Shown: positions 8,919 through 19,271, counted from the stretch's first letter. The stretch: DNA of 64,000 nucleotides from Comamonas sp. KCTC 72670 (GCA_014656495.1 BNCN01000002.1:248001-312000), one strand, 5' to 3'. Notes: generated by a model not told the origin, from the sequence alone. Program-made: numbers and translations.

Positions 8919-10463
8919 ATGTTCTCCACGCCGTCGCAGGTCCTCCGCCAGCGCGAGGGAGTGCTGGCCGATACGCCGTTCCCCCTGCTGCTGCACGCGT
9001 TGATGCGGGAGGAGCGCACCTGCACGTTGGAGTTGAAGGTCCGCCAGCGGGAGAAGCGCATCGTCTTCGAGGACGGTGCGCCCGTGGCGTGTCAGTCCAA
9101 CCTCCTCCACGAGACGCTGGGCAAGTACCTGGTGGAGAAGGGGAAGCTGTCGGAGACGGACTACCAGAAGGCGCTGGCGGAGAGCATCTCCGCCGAGGTG
9201 CCACTCAGTGGCCTGTTGGTGCAGAAGGGCCTCATCAGCCCGTTCGACCTGTACAAGCAATTGCAGGCGAACCTGGCGCACAAGCTGCTCGACTGCTTCC
9301 GCTGGGTAGACGCGAAGTACCGGCTCATCGCCGACGTGGAGCCCCCTGACGCCAGCGTGCGGACCAACACGGGGCAGCTCATCCTCACCGGCGTGGCCAG
9401 CGTGATGCCGTTCGACGCGGTGGCCACGCACTTCACCTTCACGGACGAGCGGCGCTTCGGGCAGATGCCGGGCGTGGAGGCGGGGCTGAAGCTGTCGTCG
9501 AAGGACGCGCGGCTGTTCCAGGCGCTGCGGCAGCGGCCCACCTTCGGTGAGCTGCTGGAGCGCACCGGCTTCGACACGGAGGTGGTGCTCCGGCGGTTGT
9601 ACGCGCTGTGCCTGCTGGAGGTCGCGGGCTTCGAGGAGGACGTGGACGCGAAGGCGGCGTCGCTCAGCGCCGCGAAGGCCGCGGCGCCCGCCGTCGTGCA
9701 GGCCCCCGAGCCCGTCGCGCCGCCGGTGGTCCAGGCGCAGCCCCAGGGGACGCCGTTCTCCGACGAGGACGAGGCCGCGCGCAACGCGCTGGTGAGCGCC
9801 TTCATGGCGCACCGGAGCAAGGACCCCTTCGCGTTGCTGGAGGTGCCGGAGGACGTGCAGCCCGTGCCGCTGCGCAAGGCATTCCTGTCCTGGGCGGACC
9901 GGCTCTCCCCCTTGCGCTTCCACACGCCGGAGCTGCGCGAGAAGGCGGAGGTCCTCCTGGCCGCGTACGCGAAGGCCTTCGGCGCGCTGTCGGACGCGGA
10001 GCAGAACCTGCTGTGGCGCAAGCGGCGCGCGGCGCTGCGGGAGAAGGACCGGGGCACGCGGCCCACCACGGCCGAGCAGTTCCGCATCCGCACCGACCTG
10101 CTGGACGCGACCACGCAGTTCGACGAAGCGAAGCGCCGGCTGTCCGCGCGCAACTTCGCGGGGGCCTTCGAGTACTTCGAGTACGCCTGTGACATCGACC
10201 CGAAGCCGCTGTACCAGGCCTACCGCGCCTACGCGCGCTACCTGATGAAGCCGGAGTCCCACGGGCGCCTGGCGCAGCAGGAGCTGCAGGAAGTGCTGCG
10301 GCAGGAGCCCTCGCTGGAAGAGGGCTGGGCGTTCCTGGGCGAAGTGGCCCAGGGCGAAGGCCAGTGGGCCCAGGCCGAGGACGCCTTCCGCAAGGCCTTC
10401 AAGCTGAACCCGAAGAACCGCCGCTACGTCGAAGTCATCCAGGAAATCGTCCGGCGAAGGTAG
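8919..10463 (+). CDS. DUF4388 (PATAN-like) protein with J-like and TPR regions
   Basis: A 514-residue cytoplasmic protein. Residues 15-70 resemble DUF4388/PATAN (TCTLELKVRQREKRIVFEDG), a domain common in myxobacterial signalling and gliding proteins. Residues 70-150 are a helical segment with repeated LLVQKGLISP-type units. A Pro/Ala linker sits near 255-285. Residues 300-375 resemble a J-domain-type helical unit (DPFALLEVPEDVQPVPLRKA), but the HPD tripeptide needed to stimulate Hsp70 is not visible. The C-terminus has TPR-like hairpins (ARNFAGAFEYFEYACDIDP; AQAEDAFRKAFKLNPKNRR). It starts 14 bp after the TPR membrane protein. The role is unknown; a regulatory scaffold is plausible. Confidence 0.72.
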   Translation: MFSTPSQVLRQREGVLADTPFPLLLHALMREERTCTLELKVRQREKRIVFEDGAPVACQSNLLHETLGKYLVEKGKLSETDYQKALAESISAEVPLSGLLVQKGLISPFDLYKQLQANLAHKLLDCFRWVDAKYRLIADVEPPDASVRTNTGQLILTGVASVMPFDAVATHFTFTDERRFGQMPGVEAGLKLSSKDARLFQALRQRPTFGELLERTGFDTEVVLRRLYALCLLEVAGFEEDVDAKAASLSAAKAAAPAVVQAPEPVAPPVVQAQPQGTPFSDEDEAARNALVSAFMAHRSKDPFALLEVPEDVQPVPLRKAFLSWADRLSPLRFHTPELREKAEVLLAAYAKAFGALSDAEQNLLWRKRRAALREKDRGTRPTTAEQFRIRTDLLDATTQFDEAKRRLSARNFAGAFEYFEYACDIDPKPLYQAYRAYARYLMKPESHGRLAQQELQEVLRQEPSLEEGWAFLGEVAQGEGQWAQAEDAFRKAFKLNPKNRRYVEVIQEIVRRR

Positions 10464-10639
10464 ACGGACGCTCGTCTGTCTGCCTGCCTTTGGATGCGTG
10501 TCTGGTGTTGGTTTTGGTGCCCTTCGCGGGCCTGCGGGGTCGTGTCTGTTTGATGAAGGACAGTGCGCGCTTGTAATTGCCAGGCAGGCGTGGGTGGGGT
10601 TTTCCTTTTGATGGGGAGTGCTGGGTAGTCTTTGCCTCC

Positions 10640-11428
10640 ATGAGCAGCCTTCGTGCGAGGAGTCAGTCTGGCCAGGCGGCCGTCGAGGCTGCCATTGTCC
10701 TGCCCCTGTTTGTCTTTCTGATCCTGGGCATCCTCCAGCTCGGGCTGATGCACCAGGCGCGGCTGTTGACCAAGTACGCGGCCTACAAGGCCGTGCGGGC
10801 CGGGTCGCTGAACAGCGCGAAGGTGGAGGAGATGGAGAAGGCCGCGCTCGCGGTGCTGCTGCCGCTGTTGAGCGTGCCGACCAGCGGCTCCGGGACTCTC
10901 GCCCACATCCCCCCGGTGGGTAGCGCCTCGGAGTTCCAGCGGAAGTGGCAGGACCTGCAAGGCAACCGGATTCCCAACACCTCGCTCAAGCACGTCGAGG
11001 TCACCGTTTGTGGGCCCACGCGGGGCGATGTCGGTGGTAGCGGTCCGGAGCTGGATTTCGATGACCCTCGGAACACCACGCCCACCGGTTGGCAGGAGAG
11101 CCAGCGCACCAAGCTGCGCGTCCAGGTGACGTTCAACTACCGAATGATCATCCCCTTCGCGGATTGGGTCATCTACCAAGCCGCGCGCAATCGTGATGTT
11201 CCGAAATTGATGCGTATGCGCGGCAAGAAGCCTCCTGTTGAGGTGCTTGACGAGGACAAGGACCGGTCGGAGGCACAGTTGGAAGAGGCGGCTGGCCGGC
11301 GCATCTACGTCGCCCCCATTCGTGCCACCTACACCATGCGAATGCAGTCGAATTTCTTCCTCAATCGAGCAGCGCTTCCCGGGAGCAATGAATGCGTATT
11401 CCCATTCAGCTACGAAGACGGCCCGTGA
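10640..11428 (+). CDS. tadE: TadE-type pseudopilin
   Basis: A 262-residue protein. I chose the ATG at 10640 over an upstream in-frame start at 10577 because it leaves the usual short basic leader (MSSLRARSQSG). A class IVb prepilin-peptidase site follows: G11/Q12 with glutamate at position +5 (GQAAVEAA), then a hydrophobic helix (residues 17-37). TadE-like pseudopilins are processed by TadV and take part in Tad/Flp pilus assembly at the cell envelope. It is first in a five-gene set ending in a Flp-like pilin. The 3' end overlaps the next gene by 37 bp. Confidence 0.82.
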   Translation: MSSLRARSQSGQAAVEAAIVLPLFVFLILGILQLGLMHQARLLTKYAAYKAVRAGSLNSAKVEEMEKAALAVLLPLLSVPTSGSGTLAHIPPVGSASEFQRKWQDLQGNRIPNTSLKHVEVTVCGPTRGDVGGSGPELDFDDPRNTTPTGWQESQRTKLRVQVTFNYRMIIPFADWVIYQAARNRDVPKLMRMRGKKPPVEVLDEDKDRSEAQLEEAAGRRIYVAPIRATYTMRMQSNFFLNRAALPGSNECVFPFSYEDGP

Positions 11429-12975
11429 ACGCCCCCGCGCGGCGGCGCGCGCAACGGGGGCAGGCCATCATCTTGGGCTCGCTGTCGTTCCTGGTGCTCG
11501 CGTTGATGGTGACGCTGAGTTTCAACCTCGGTCATGCGCTGCGCCAGAAGATGGGCTTGCAGCAGCACAGTGATGCGCTGGCCTATTCCATGGCCGTCCT
11601 GGAGGCCCGGGCGCTTAATTACTATGCAGTCAGTAACCGCGCCATCGCTGCTTCCTATGTGGCAATGAATAGCGTCCATGCGTATATGGCGGCGGCGAGC
11701 GTGACGGGGCAGATGATGCGGGCCTCGCAAAAGAACTTCAACGATATCGCGGCGATGGAGGCCTTGCGGTGCGCCTCCTGCAAGACCTGCTTCATCCATT
11801 GCATCCACGCGCTGGAGGCGCGGCAGATCGCCGGCAAGTTCGGCAGGGCGGGGCGCGATTACGACCAGAAGGTCCGAGGCCTTGAAAGCAACTTCAACTC
11901 CGCCGTGCGAGGCCTGGACGTCATGGTGGACAACCTCCATGCCTCCCAGCGCACGCTCCATACGAGGACGCGCCAGGCGGTTCAGGATGGCCGGAGCTCT
12001 GGGCTGGACCAACTGATGCGGTTCAGCGCGCCGGACGCGAGCAACCTGTCGGACGCGGTCGGAGGGCTCAACGCCAACGAGTTCGACTGCGCCGTGGACG
12101 GGATGGATTGCAGGGGCAGCGTCGCCAGTTCGTCCGCGCAGGCCCGGGCCAAGGTCATGACGGAAATCGCCAATGCCACGCGTTCGGGCTGGCCCGCGAG
12201 CCGTAAGCACAAGAAGGGTTTTGGTATCAGCGTCCAGAAGCCCAACTACCTGCACAGCCAGTTCTTTCAAGAGCTGCGCGACATCCCCAATCGGGGCACG
12301 TATGTGGTCACCTCCCATCAGGGAACGGCGAAGACTGTCGATGGTGCGAGAGACGTCGATTCGCCCGGCCAACGGGACCAGAACCCAGGGCGCGTCAGCG
12401 CGGCGCAGGAAGAAGGCTCTATCTTCCACCAGTGGCGTGATGGCTTCGGGACGAATGACTATCTGTCCAGGGTCTGGAGCGACGCGAACGGTGGAGGGCA
12501 CGACCCCAATGGCGCGCACTCCGGTTCGCACACCTTCCAGGGCGTCAACGCCAACTCGTTCGCGAGCTGTGCCCGAACCGGTAACTGCTTCATGAAGTTC
12601 CGCGCCAACCCGTCATCCGCCCGGGACTGGGGGCAGCCTCGCGTGTACAGCTCCCTCACCCGGCCACTCCGGATGGGCGACCCCTCACGCGCACCATGGG
12701 AACTCAACGCCTCCGCGCAAATCCGCATCGGCCACGGTGAGCAGGGCGAGGCGTCTCTGTCCCTCGCGGCGCAGGAGGGCGTGGTGGTGTCGAAGGCGCT
12801 CGTCTACTACCACCGCTTCGGTCCGAACGGCTGGCGGGAGGCCCCCACGCTCTTCAGTCCCTACTGGCGCGCGAAGCTGCACCCCATCTCCAGCGAGGAA
12901 GCCGCGGAGGTGCTTGATGCAGCGGGCAATTCGGATGGCGCCCGTCTGGCGCGGGTCCCGGGGGTGTCGCTGTGA
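11392..12975 (+). CDS. TadG-like pilus assembly protein with Cys cluster
   Basis: A 527-residue protein. The N-terminus has a basic leader followed by RGQAIILGSLSFLVLALMV, the pattern of the TadE/G-like N-terminal domain (PF13400 type), with one membrane helix near residues 25-46. It lacks the +5 glutamate of processed pseudopilins. The remainder should be periplasmic or extracellular. It contains an unusual cysteine cluster C127-x2-C130-x2-C133-x3-C137 and long Ser/Gly/Asn-rich stretches. Codons here use A/T at third positions more often than the neighbours. It overlaps tadE by 37 bp and the next gene by 4 bp, so translational coupling is likely. Confidence 0.72.
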   Translation: MRIPIQLRRRPVNAPARRRAQRGQAIILGSLSFLVLALMVTLSFNLGHALRQKMGLQQHSDALAYSMAVLEARALNYYAVSNRAIAASYVAMNSVHAYMAAASVTGQMMRASQKNFNDIAAMEALRCASCKTCFIHCIHALEARQIAGKFGRAGRDYDQKVRGLESNFNSAVRGLDVMVDNLHASQRTLHTRTRQAVQDGRSSGLDQLMRFSAPDASNLSDAVGGLNANEFDCAVDGMDCRGSVASSSAQARAKVMTEIANATRSGWPASRKHKKGFGISVQKPNYLHSQFFQELRDIPNRGTYVVTSHQGTAKTVDGARDVDSPGQRDQNPGRVSAAQEEGSIFHQWRDGFGTNDYLSRVWSDANGGGHDPNGAHSGSHTFQGVNANSFASCARTGNCFMKFRANPSSARDWGQPRVYSSLTRPLRMGDPSRAPWELNASAQIRIGHGEQGEASLSLAAQEGVVVSKALVYYHRFGPNGWREAPTLFSPYWRAKLHPISSEEAAEVLDAAGNSDGARLARVPGVSL

Positions 12976-14102
12976 GACTCGCTCAGGTTCGAGGTGCCGC
13001 TGCGGTCGAGATGGCGATCTGCATGCTCGTCATCGTCCCTGTGTTCATGTACTCGCTGTTCCTCTTCGACTTGCTTCGGCACACGCTGGATGCGCAGGAG
13101 ACCGGGCTCTCCACCATTTGGGACTACAGCGTGCTGGATTACGCGAAGAAGCCCGAGTCGGTCCCCTCCGAGGGGGGAGGCACCACGACGGAGGCCTTTG
13201 CCGGCTTCGGGATGGCGCAGGGCACCGCGCGGCAGATGTTCTGCGACCATGAGTCGGGCCTGGACAGCTACGACCCCGGTCCGGAGCGCGAATGTGGCCC
13301 TAACCTGGAGGACCATCACACCGACGTGGTCGCGAGCGCATGCTGGCTCAACCCAGGCGCGCAACAGGTTCAGTGCTATCTGGATGCCAACGCCGTTGGG
13401 GCATTTGGCGTGTCGCTCCACCAGTCGTACATGGACACCTTCCAGCGAGGCGGGCTCATCCGCTGCGATGCCCGGCTGGGCGTCCAGAACTACCTGCTGC
13501 CCGAGGAGTTTCTCCCTGAGTTTTCGAAGGTGAAGATGGCCAAGGAACTGCAAAAGGGCCGCGTTCACACCAATGCGCAGGCTGGCCGCGCGGAGGACAA
13601 CGAGCATGGTGCCAGCAACGTCTACCTGTTGCCTTGGGAGCGAATCGCGCTCCTCACCGATACATGGGCGCTCAGCGCGTCGGTGAGCATGCGGCCGGGG
13701 TACCGCCAGGAAGAGGCGAGCTCGAACCTTCAAGATCAGTCAGAAGGGCTCTACGCGCGAGTCGTCCAGCTCTACCAGAATCAGGAGAACATGGGCTTCA
13801 CGCAGATGTCGAACGCGTCCGTGTCCCTGGTCGGCCGGGCCATCAGCTCCAATCTGTTGCACACCTCTTTGCGGCTGTCTCCAGGCCGCTATGACGCGCC
13901 CGGAGATGACCCCCGTCAGCCCAGCCTCGCCATCATGCCCCAGGAAGGGGACAGCGGCGCCGAGGAGGAAATTGAGCAGCAGCGAGGCCGGCATCGCTAC
14001 TTCAGCAACGAGTGGCGCGACTGGGGCAGCAACAACAACGAACGCTCCTACCAGGGCCGAGGCAACTGGTACCTGGGCTGCGCGAGAGAGGAATCGTGCT
14101 GA
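12972..14102 (+). CDS. Second TadE-like pseudopilin
   Basis: A 376-residue protein starting at a GTG that overlaps the previous stop (GTGA). The leader MRLAQVRG is followed by a class IVb cleavage site, G8/A9 with glutamate at +5 (GAAAVEM), and a membrane helix (residues 12-35). The exported part has six or more cysteines and Asn/Gln-rich stretches near the C-terminus (NNNERSYQGRG). This is longer than a typical TadE and may be a minor pilin or tip-like subunit; that is inference. Its last base overlaps the ATG of the next gene. Confidence 0.72.
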   Translation: MRLAQVRGAAAVEMAICMLVIVPVFMYSLFLFDLLRHTLDAQETGLSTIWDYSVLDYAKKPESVPSEGGGTTTEAFAGFGMAQGTARQMFCDHESGLDSYDPGPERECGPNLEDHHTDVVASACWLNPGAQQVQCYLDANAVGAFGVSLHQSYMDTFQRGGLIRCDARLGVQNYLLPEEFLPEFSKVKMAKELQKGRVHTNAQAGRAEDNEHGASNVYLLPWERIALLTDTWALSASVSMRPGYRQEEASSNLQDQSEGLYARVVQLYQNQENMGFTQMSNASVSLVGRAISSNLLHTSLRLSPGRYDAPGDDPRQPSLAIMPQEGDSGAEEEIEQQRGRHRYFSNEWRDWGSNNNERSYQGRGNWYLGCAREESC

Positions 14103-14962
14103 TGGCGGGTGTGGCCACGAGCCTGACGATTCGCCTGCCGGCGTTGTTCTTCTCGGTGGCGGTGGTGGGCGCCCTCATCGGGTTCTCCTGGGAGCACGCC
14201 GTTCACCGTGGCGGCTCAAGCGAGAATGAATGGAGTCCACCAGGGCTGGGCGCGGACGGGTCGCCGTCATCCGGCGAGGACTGGATACACACGCCCGAGG
14301 ACGTGGCGGTGTTGAAGCGGGCCCTGGAGCACTTCCCGCCCTATCCCAAGGGCAGCCGCCCGGAGGCGCTGGCCGCCGACTATCTGGGCGCCGGTGCGCC
14401 CATGGCGGTGGCTTGGTTCTCCACGGAGGACTCGCCCGCGCAGGTGTTGGAGCACTACGCGCAAGTGCTGCTCGACAAGGGGCTCCCCGTCCTGCGTCAG
14501 GAGTACGAAGGGCAGGGCGGCTATGTCGGTTACTGGAGCCCCGCCACCGAGGAAATCCGGCTGGTCTCCACGCTGGCCCAGGGCGGCGAGACGCTGGTGT
14601 TCGTCTCTGCGGGACAGGTGGGCCCCCTGTTGGAGCGCGCCGCGACCGTGCCCGAATGGCTGCCCGTCCCCGCCAACCTCCAGGAGACGCGCACGGTGAA
14701 CTTCAACCTGGAGGGCACCTCGCACCACGTGGTGACGGGTCAGCTCCAGGAGGGTTCTCCCTCCACCGCGGCGGAGCGCTACCTCGCGCAGTTCCGCGAG
14801 AAGGGTTGGACGGTGGGAACACCCGAGCCGATGGCGGCGACAGGCGTCGCCTTCGAATTCGTCCGGGAGTCGGTGAGTGGCCGCGCGGTGCTGCGCGAGC
14901 ACTCGCGAGGCCCCGGTGTGGAACTCCATCTCACGTTGCTACGCCGGAGCGTTGGCCCATGA
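14102..14962 (+). CDS. Membrane-anchored protein of the Tad cluster, function unknown
   Basis: A 286-residue protein. The ATG at 14102 overlaps the previous TGA; a GTG at 14096 in the same frame is an alternative. One N-terminal membrane segment (residues 12-28, ALFFSVAVVGALIGFSW) is followed by an exported region. Two repeated modules of about 100 residues are suggested by PSPAQ/STAAERYLAQFREKGW-like segments: APMAVAWFSTEDSPAQVLEH near 98-118 and EGSPSTAAERYLAQFREKGW near 217-236. I do not recognise the family. Its place between a TadE-like gene and a pilin gene suggests a role in pilus assembly or anchoring. Confidence 0.6.
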   Translation: MAGVATSLTIRLPALFFSVAVVGALIGFSWEHAVHRGGSSENEWSPPGLGADGSPSSGEDWIHTPEDVAVLKRALEHFPPYPKGSRPEALAADYLGAGAPMAVAWFSTEDSPAQVLEHYAQVLLDKGLPVLRQEYEGQGGYVGYWSPATEEIRLVSTLAQGGETLVFVSAGQVGPLLERAATVPEWLPVPANLQETRTVNFNLEGTSHHVVTGQLQEGSPSTAAERYLAQFREKGWTVGTPEPMAATGVAFEFVRESVSGRAVLREHSRGPGVELHLTLLRRSVGP

Positions 14963-15138
14963 GGAAGTCCCTGCGTCCGTCGCGGTCCGCCCGCGGCCAG
15001 TCCATGGTGGAGTACGCCATCGTCAGCGCGGCGCTGCTGGGCATCTCCACCGTGGGGTGGCCCTTCCTAGTGGCGCTGTTGAACGCGCTCCACCGCTACT
15101 TCAACTCCATCTACTACGTCATCCAGGCCCCCATCTGA
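14959..15138 (+). CDS. Flp-type (class IVb) pilin-like protein
   Basis: A 59-residue protein. The basic 13-residue leader ends at G13, followed by QSMVEYAIV. This is the G/xxxxEY cleavage site of Flp pilins, with E18 and Y19 conserved. A hydrophobic helix extends to about residue 41, and a short tail follows. Size and motif match Flp/TadV substrates. The ATG overlaps the stop of the previous gene (ATGA). No ATPase (tadA), secretin (rcpA), platform (tadBC) or prepilin peptidase (tadV) gene is in the window, so the assembly machine must be encoded elsewhere. Confidence 0.75.
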   Translation: MRKSLRPSRSARGQSMVEYAIVSAALLGISTVGWPFLVALLNALHRYFNSIYYVIQAPI

Positions 15139-15156
15139 GCGACGGGGGCCCGCGGG

Positions 15157-16347
15157 CTACGGCGTCACCGTGGTGACGAACTCCGCCTTGCCCCCGGAGA
15201 CCTTGAGCACCACGGCCTCCTTCACGGCGTCGCGGTTGGCGTCCAGGGTGATTTTGCCCGCCACGCCGGGGAAGTCCTTCGTCGCGGCGATGGCGTCACG
15301 CACGGCCGGCCCGCTCAGGTCCGGCGCGCGCTTCAGGGCGTCAATCGTCACGCGCGCCGCGTCGTACGCCAGCGCGGCCACGCTGTCCGGCACGCTGCCG
15401 TAGGTCGCCTTGTAGCGGGCCAGGAACTTCTGGAGCACCGGGTCCGGGTTGTCCGGCGAGTAGTGGTTGGAGAAGTAGCTGCCCTCCAGCGCGGAGCCGC
15501 CCAGCTCGTACAGCTTGTCGGAGTCCCAGCCGTCACCGCCGAGCAGCGGCACCTTGAGCCCGACTTCCCGCGCCTGCCGCGCGATGATGCCCACGTCCGT
15601 GTAGTACCCGGGGACGAAGACGGCGTCCGGCTTCAGCCGCTTGAGGGACGTCAGCTGCGCGCGGAAGTCCGTGTCGCCCTTGGAGTAGCTCTCGTCACCG
15701 GGCACCTCGCCGCCGAACTCCTTGAACTTGGCGGTGAACACGTCCGCCAGCCCCATGGAGAACGCGCTCTTGTTGTCCCGCAGCACCGCGACGCGGGCCA
15801 GCTTCAGGTTCTCTCGCGCGAACTTCGCCATCACCAGCCCCTGGAAGGGGTCGATGAAGCAGACGCGGAAGATGTAGTCGCCCTTCTTCGTCACTTCCGG
15901 CGCGGTGGACGTGGGCGTCACCATGGGCACCTTGCCCGCCTGCGCCTTCTCCGCCATCGCCATGGAGACGGACGAGGCTGCCTCGCCCAGGATCGCCACC
16001 ACCTTGTCCTGGGTGATGAGCCGCGTCACCGCCTGGGCGCCTTCCTCGGGCCGGCCCTGGCTGTCGTACACGCGCACCTGGAGCTTCTTGCCCTTCACGC
16101 CGCCGGCCTCGTTGGCCTCTTTCAGCGCCAGCTCGATGCCGTTGCGCGCGGAGACGCCGAAGGTCGCCTCGCTGCCCGTGAGGCTGCCGACCTCGCCCAG
16201 CAGAATCGTGTTGGAGTCCACCGGAGCGGCCGGGGCCCCGGTCGCCTGTCCCTCCGGCGAGGGCGCGGCGGGGGCGGGCGCGTTCTTCTTCTCGCAGGCC
16301 ACCACGGCCAGGGCCAGGGTCGCGAGCAACATCAGGGGACGGCGCAT
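15157..16347 (-). CDS. Branched-chain amino acid type ABC transporter substrate-binding lipoprotein
   Basis: A 396-residue protein. I chose the ATG at 16347 because GGAGGAA lies just upstream and the protein then starts with a lipoprotein signal (MRRPLMLLATLALAVVAC). A longer frame to 16548 overlaps the divergent rrf2 gene and is rejected. The mature part is a periplasmic binding protein of the LivJ/LivK (Peripla_BP_6) type: ILLGEVGSLTGSEATFG near the start, ARNGIELALKEANEAGG, and LGEAASSVSMAMA in the ligand-binding hinge. The ligand cannot be read from sequence. No permease or ATPase genes are adjacent, so it is an orphan. It is divergent from the SUF operon. Confidence 0.85.
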   Translation of the reverse strand: MRRPLMLLATLALAVVACEKKNAPAPAAPSPEGQATGAPAAPVDSNTILLGEVGSLTGSEATFGVSARNGIELALKEANEAGGVKGKKLQVRVYDSQGRPEEGAQAVTRLITQDKVVAILGEAASSVSMAMAEKAQAGKVPMVTPTSTAPEVTKKGDYIFRVCFIDPFQGLVMAKFARENLKLARVAVLRDNKSAFSMGLADVFTAKFKEFGGEVPGDESYSKGDTDFRAQLTSLKRLKPDAVFVPGYYTDVGIIARQAREVGLKVPLLGGDGWDSDKLYELGGSALEGSYFSNHYSPDNPDPVLQKFLARYKATYGSVPDSVAALAYDAARVTIDALKRAPDLSGPAVRDAIAATKDFPGVAGKITLDANRDAVKEAVVLKVSGGKAEFVTTVTP

Positions 16348-16444
16348 CGGCAAGGTTCCTCCGGGGGACGGTGGCGTCACCCTATCCCTCTCCCCCCCGC
16401 CCTCCAACCAGCGGCGCTTCAGGGAGGGATTCGAATTGCAATGT

Positions 16445-16459
16445 GGACTGAAAAGGTCC
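16445..16459. promoter_or_regulatory. Candidate operator for the Rrf2 regulator
   Basis: An inverted repeat GGAC-N7-GTCC (within GGACTGAAAAGGTCC) lies in the 184-bp gap between the divergent binding-protein gene and rrf2. Its half-sites and A-rich centre resemble IscR-type sites in general shape. It could give autoregulation of the SUF operon and perhaps control of the divergent gene. This is inference from position and symmetry. Confidence 0.35.
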
Positions 16460-16531
16460 TGATTACGTAAGAGGTCCCCCGGGGCCGAGGATTTTCGGCG
16501 CCTGCAACCCAGAGAGGAGACACCCGCACCC

Positions 16532-17046
16532 ATGCTCCGGATGAGCAAGATGACCGACTACGGCATCGTGCTGATGACCGAGCTGGCTCGCGCGGACGGT
16601 GACACGCGCACCACCCGTGAGCTGGCGGCGCGTACGCACGTGCCACTTCCCTCGGCCAGCAAGGTGCTCAAGAGCCTGCTTCAGGCAGCGCTCGTGGTGT
16701 CACACCGTGGCGCCAACGGCGGCTACGGGCTGGCCCGCCCCGCGGGTGAGCTGTCACTGGCGGAGCTGGTCGCCGCGCTCGAGGGGCCGGTCGCCCTCAC
16801 GGAGTGTGGCGTCCACACCTCCGGCGGTGCGCCCTGTGACTTGGAGCCGGTGTGCCAGGTGCGGGGGCACTGGCGGCTCATCAACCACGCCATCCAGGAC
16901 GCGCTGGGGAGGCTGACGCTGGCGGACCTCATCGCCCCCGCGCCGCGTGTGCCCGAGCGCCTCGTGGGCCTGGGGACACCCTCCCGCCCGGCGGCTTCCC
17001 CGGCCGCCAATCTTCCCGCTTCCGCACCCGCGACAGGAGTCCGCTC

Positions 17047-17050
<4 letters not shown>
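16532..17050 (+). CDS. Rrf2-family Fe-S-responsive regulator of the SUF operon
   Basis: A 172-residue protein. The winged helix-turn-helix covers residues 1-85 ([36 protein letters not shown]). Three cysteines C92, C102 and C108 ([15 protein letters not shown]) match the cluster-ligating region of IscR-type proteins, which use three Cys for a [2Fe-2S] cluster. The C-terminal 30 residues are Pro/Ala-rich and unconserved in appearance. A GAGAGGAGA ribosome site precedes the ATG. Being first gene of the SUF operon fits a repressor that senses cluster supply and controls its own operon. Its TGA overlaps the sufB ATG. Confidence 0.88.
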
Positions 17051-18483
<1,433 letters not shown>

Positions 18484-18485
18484 GT

Positions 18486-19271
18486 ATGGCGCTTTTGTCT
18501 GTTCGCAACCTGCACGCCCGCGTGGCGGGCAAGGACATCCTCAAGGGTATCGACCTGGAGGTCGCCCCCGGCGAGGTCCACGCCATCATGGGACCCAACG
18601 GCTCCGGGAAGAGCACGCTGGCCAGCGTGCTGGCGGGCCGTGACGGCTACGAGGTGACGCAGGGCGAGGTGCTCTTCGACGGCAAGCCGCTCTTGGAGCT
18701 GTCGCCCGAGGACCGCGCCGCGGCCGGCGTGTTCCTCGCGTTCCAGTACCCGGTGGAGATTCCGGGCGTGGGCAACATCCACTTCCTGCGCACCGCGCTC
18801 AACGCGCAGCGCCGCGTGAAGGGGCTGGAGGAGCTGGACGCCATGGACTTCCTCCAGTTGGCCAAGGAGAAGTCGAAGCTGGTGCAACTCGACGCGGCCT
18901 TCATGAACCGCTCGGTGAACGAGGGCTTCTCCGGCGGCGAGAAGAAGCGCAACGAGGTGTTCCAGATGGCGGTGCTGGAGCCGCGGCTGGCCATCCTCGA
19001 CGAGACGGACTCCGGCCTGGACATCGACGCGCTGCGCACGGTGGCGGGCGGGGTGAACGCGCTGCGCTCGCCCGAGCGCGGCATGGTGCTGATTACGCAC
19101 TACCAGCGGCTGCTCGACTACATCGTCCCGGACAAGGTGCACGTCATGGCGGCGGGCCGCATCGTCCGCTCCGGCGGGCGCGAGCTGGCGCTGGAGCTGG
19201 AGGAGAAGGGCTACGGCTGGCTGGGCCTGGAGGGTGGCAAGGCTGCTTCCGCGGCGGGGGCACGCCGATGA
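18486..19271 (+). CDS. sufC: SUF-system ATPase SufC
   Basis: A 261-residue ABC-type ATPase without membrane domain. The Walker A is GPNGSGKST (36-44), the signature FSGGEKKRNE, and the Walker B LAILDETDSGLD. SufC dimerises on SufB and SufD, and its ATP hydrolysis opens the scaffold for iron entry. GEKKR and DETDSGLD are typical of SufC and not of transport ABC proteins. The stop overlaps the sufD ATG (ATGA). Confidence 0.95.
   Translation: MALLSVRNLHARVAGKDILKGIDLEVAPGEVHAIMGPNGSGKSTLASVLAGRDGYEVTQGEVLFDGKPLLELSPEDRAAAGVFLAFQYPVEIPGVGNIHFLRTALNAQRRVKGLEELDAMDFLQLAKEKSKLVQLDAAFMNRSVNEGFSGGEKKRNEVFQMAVLEPRLAILDETDSGLDIDALRTVAGGVNALRSPERGMVLITHYQRLLDYIVPDKVHVMAAGRIVRSGGRELALELEEKGYGWLGLEGGKAASAAGARR

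Noticed and set aside
15148-15157. Palindrome GCCCGCGGGC between convergent pilin and binding-protein genes
   Set aside because: No loop is left for a hairpin, and such GC palindromes are expected by chance in this DNA.
16421-16440. GGATTCGAATT resembling a tRNA T-loop
   Set aside because: No acceptor stem, anticodon arm or CCA context can be formed around it.
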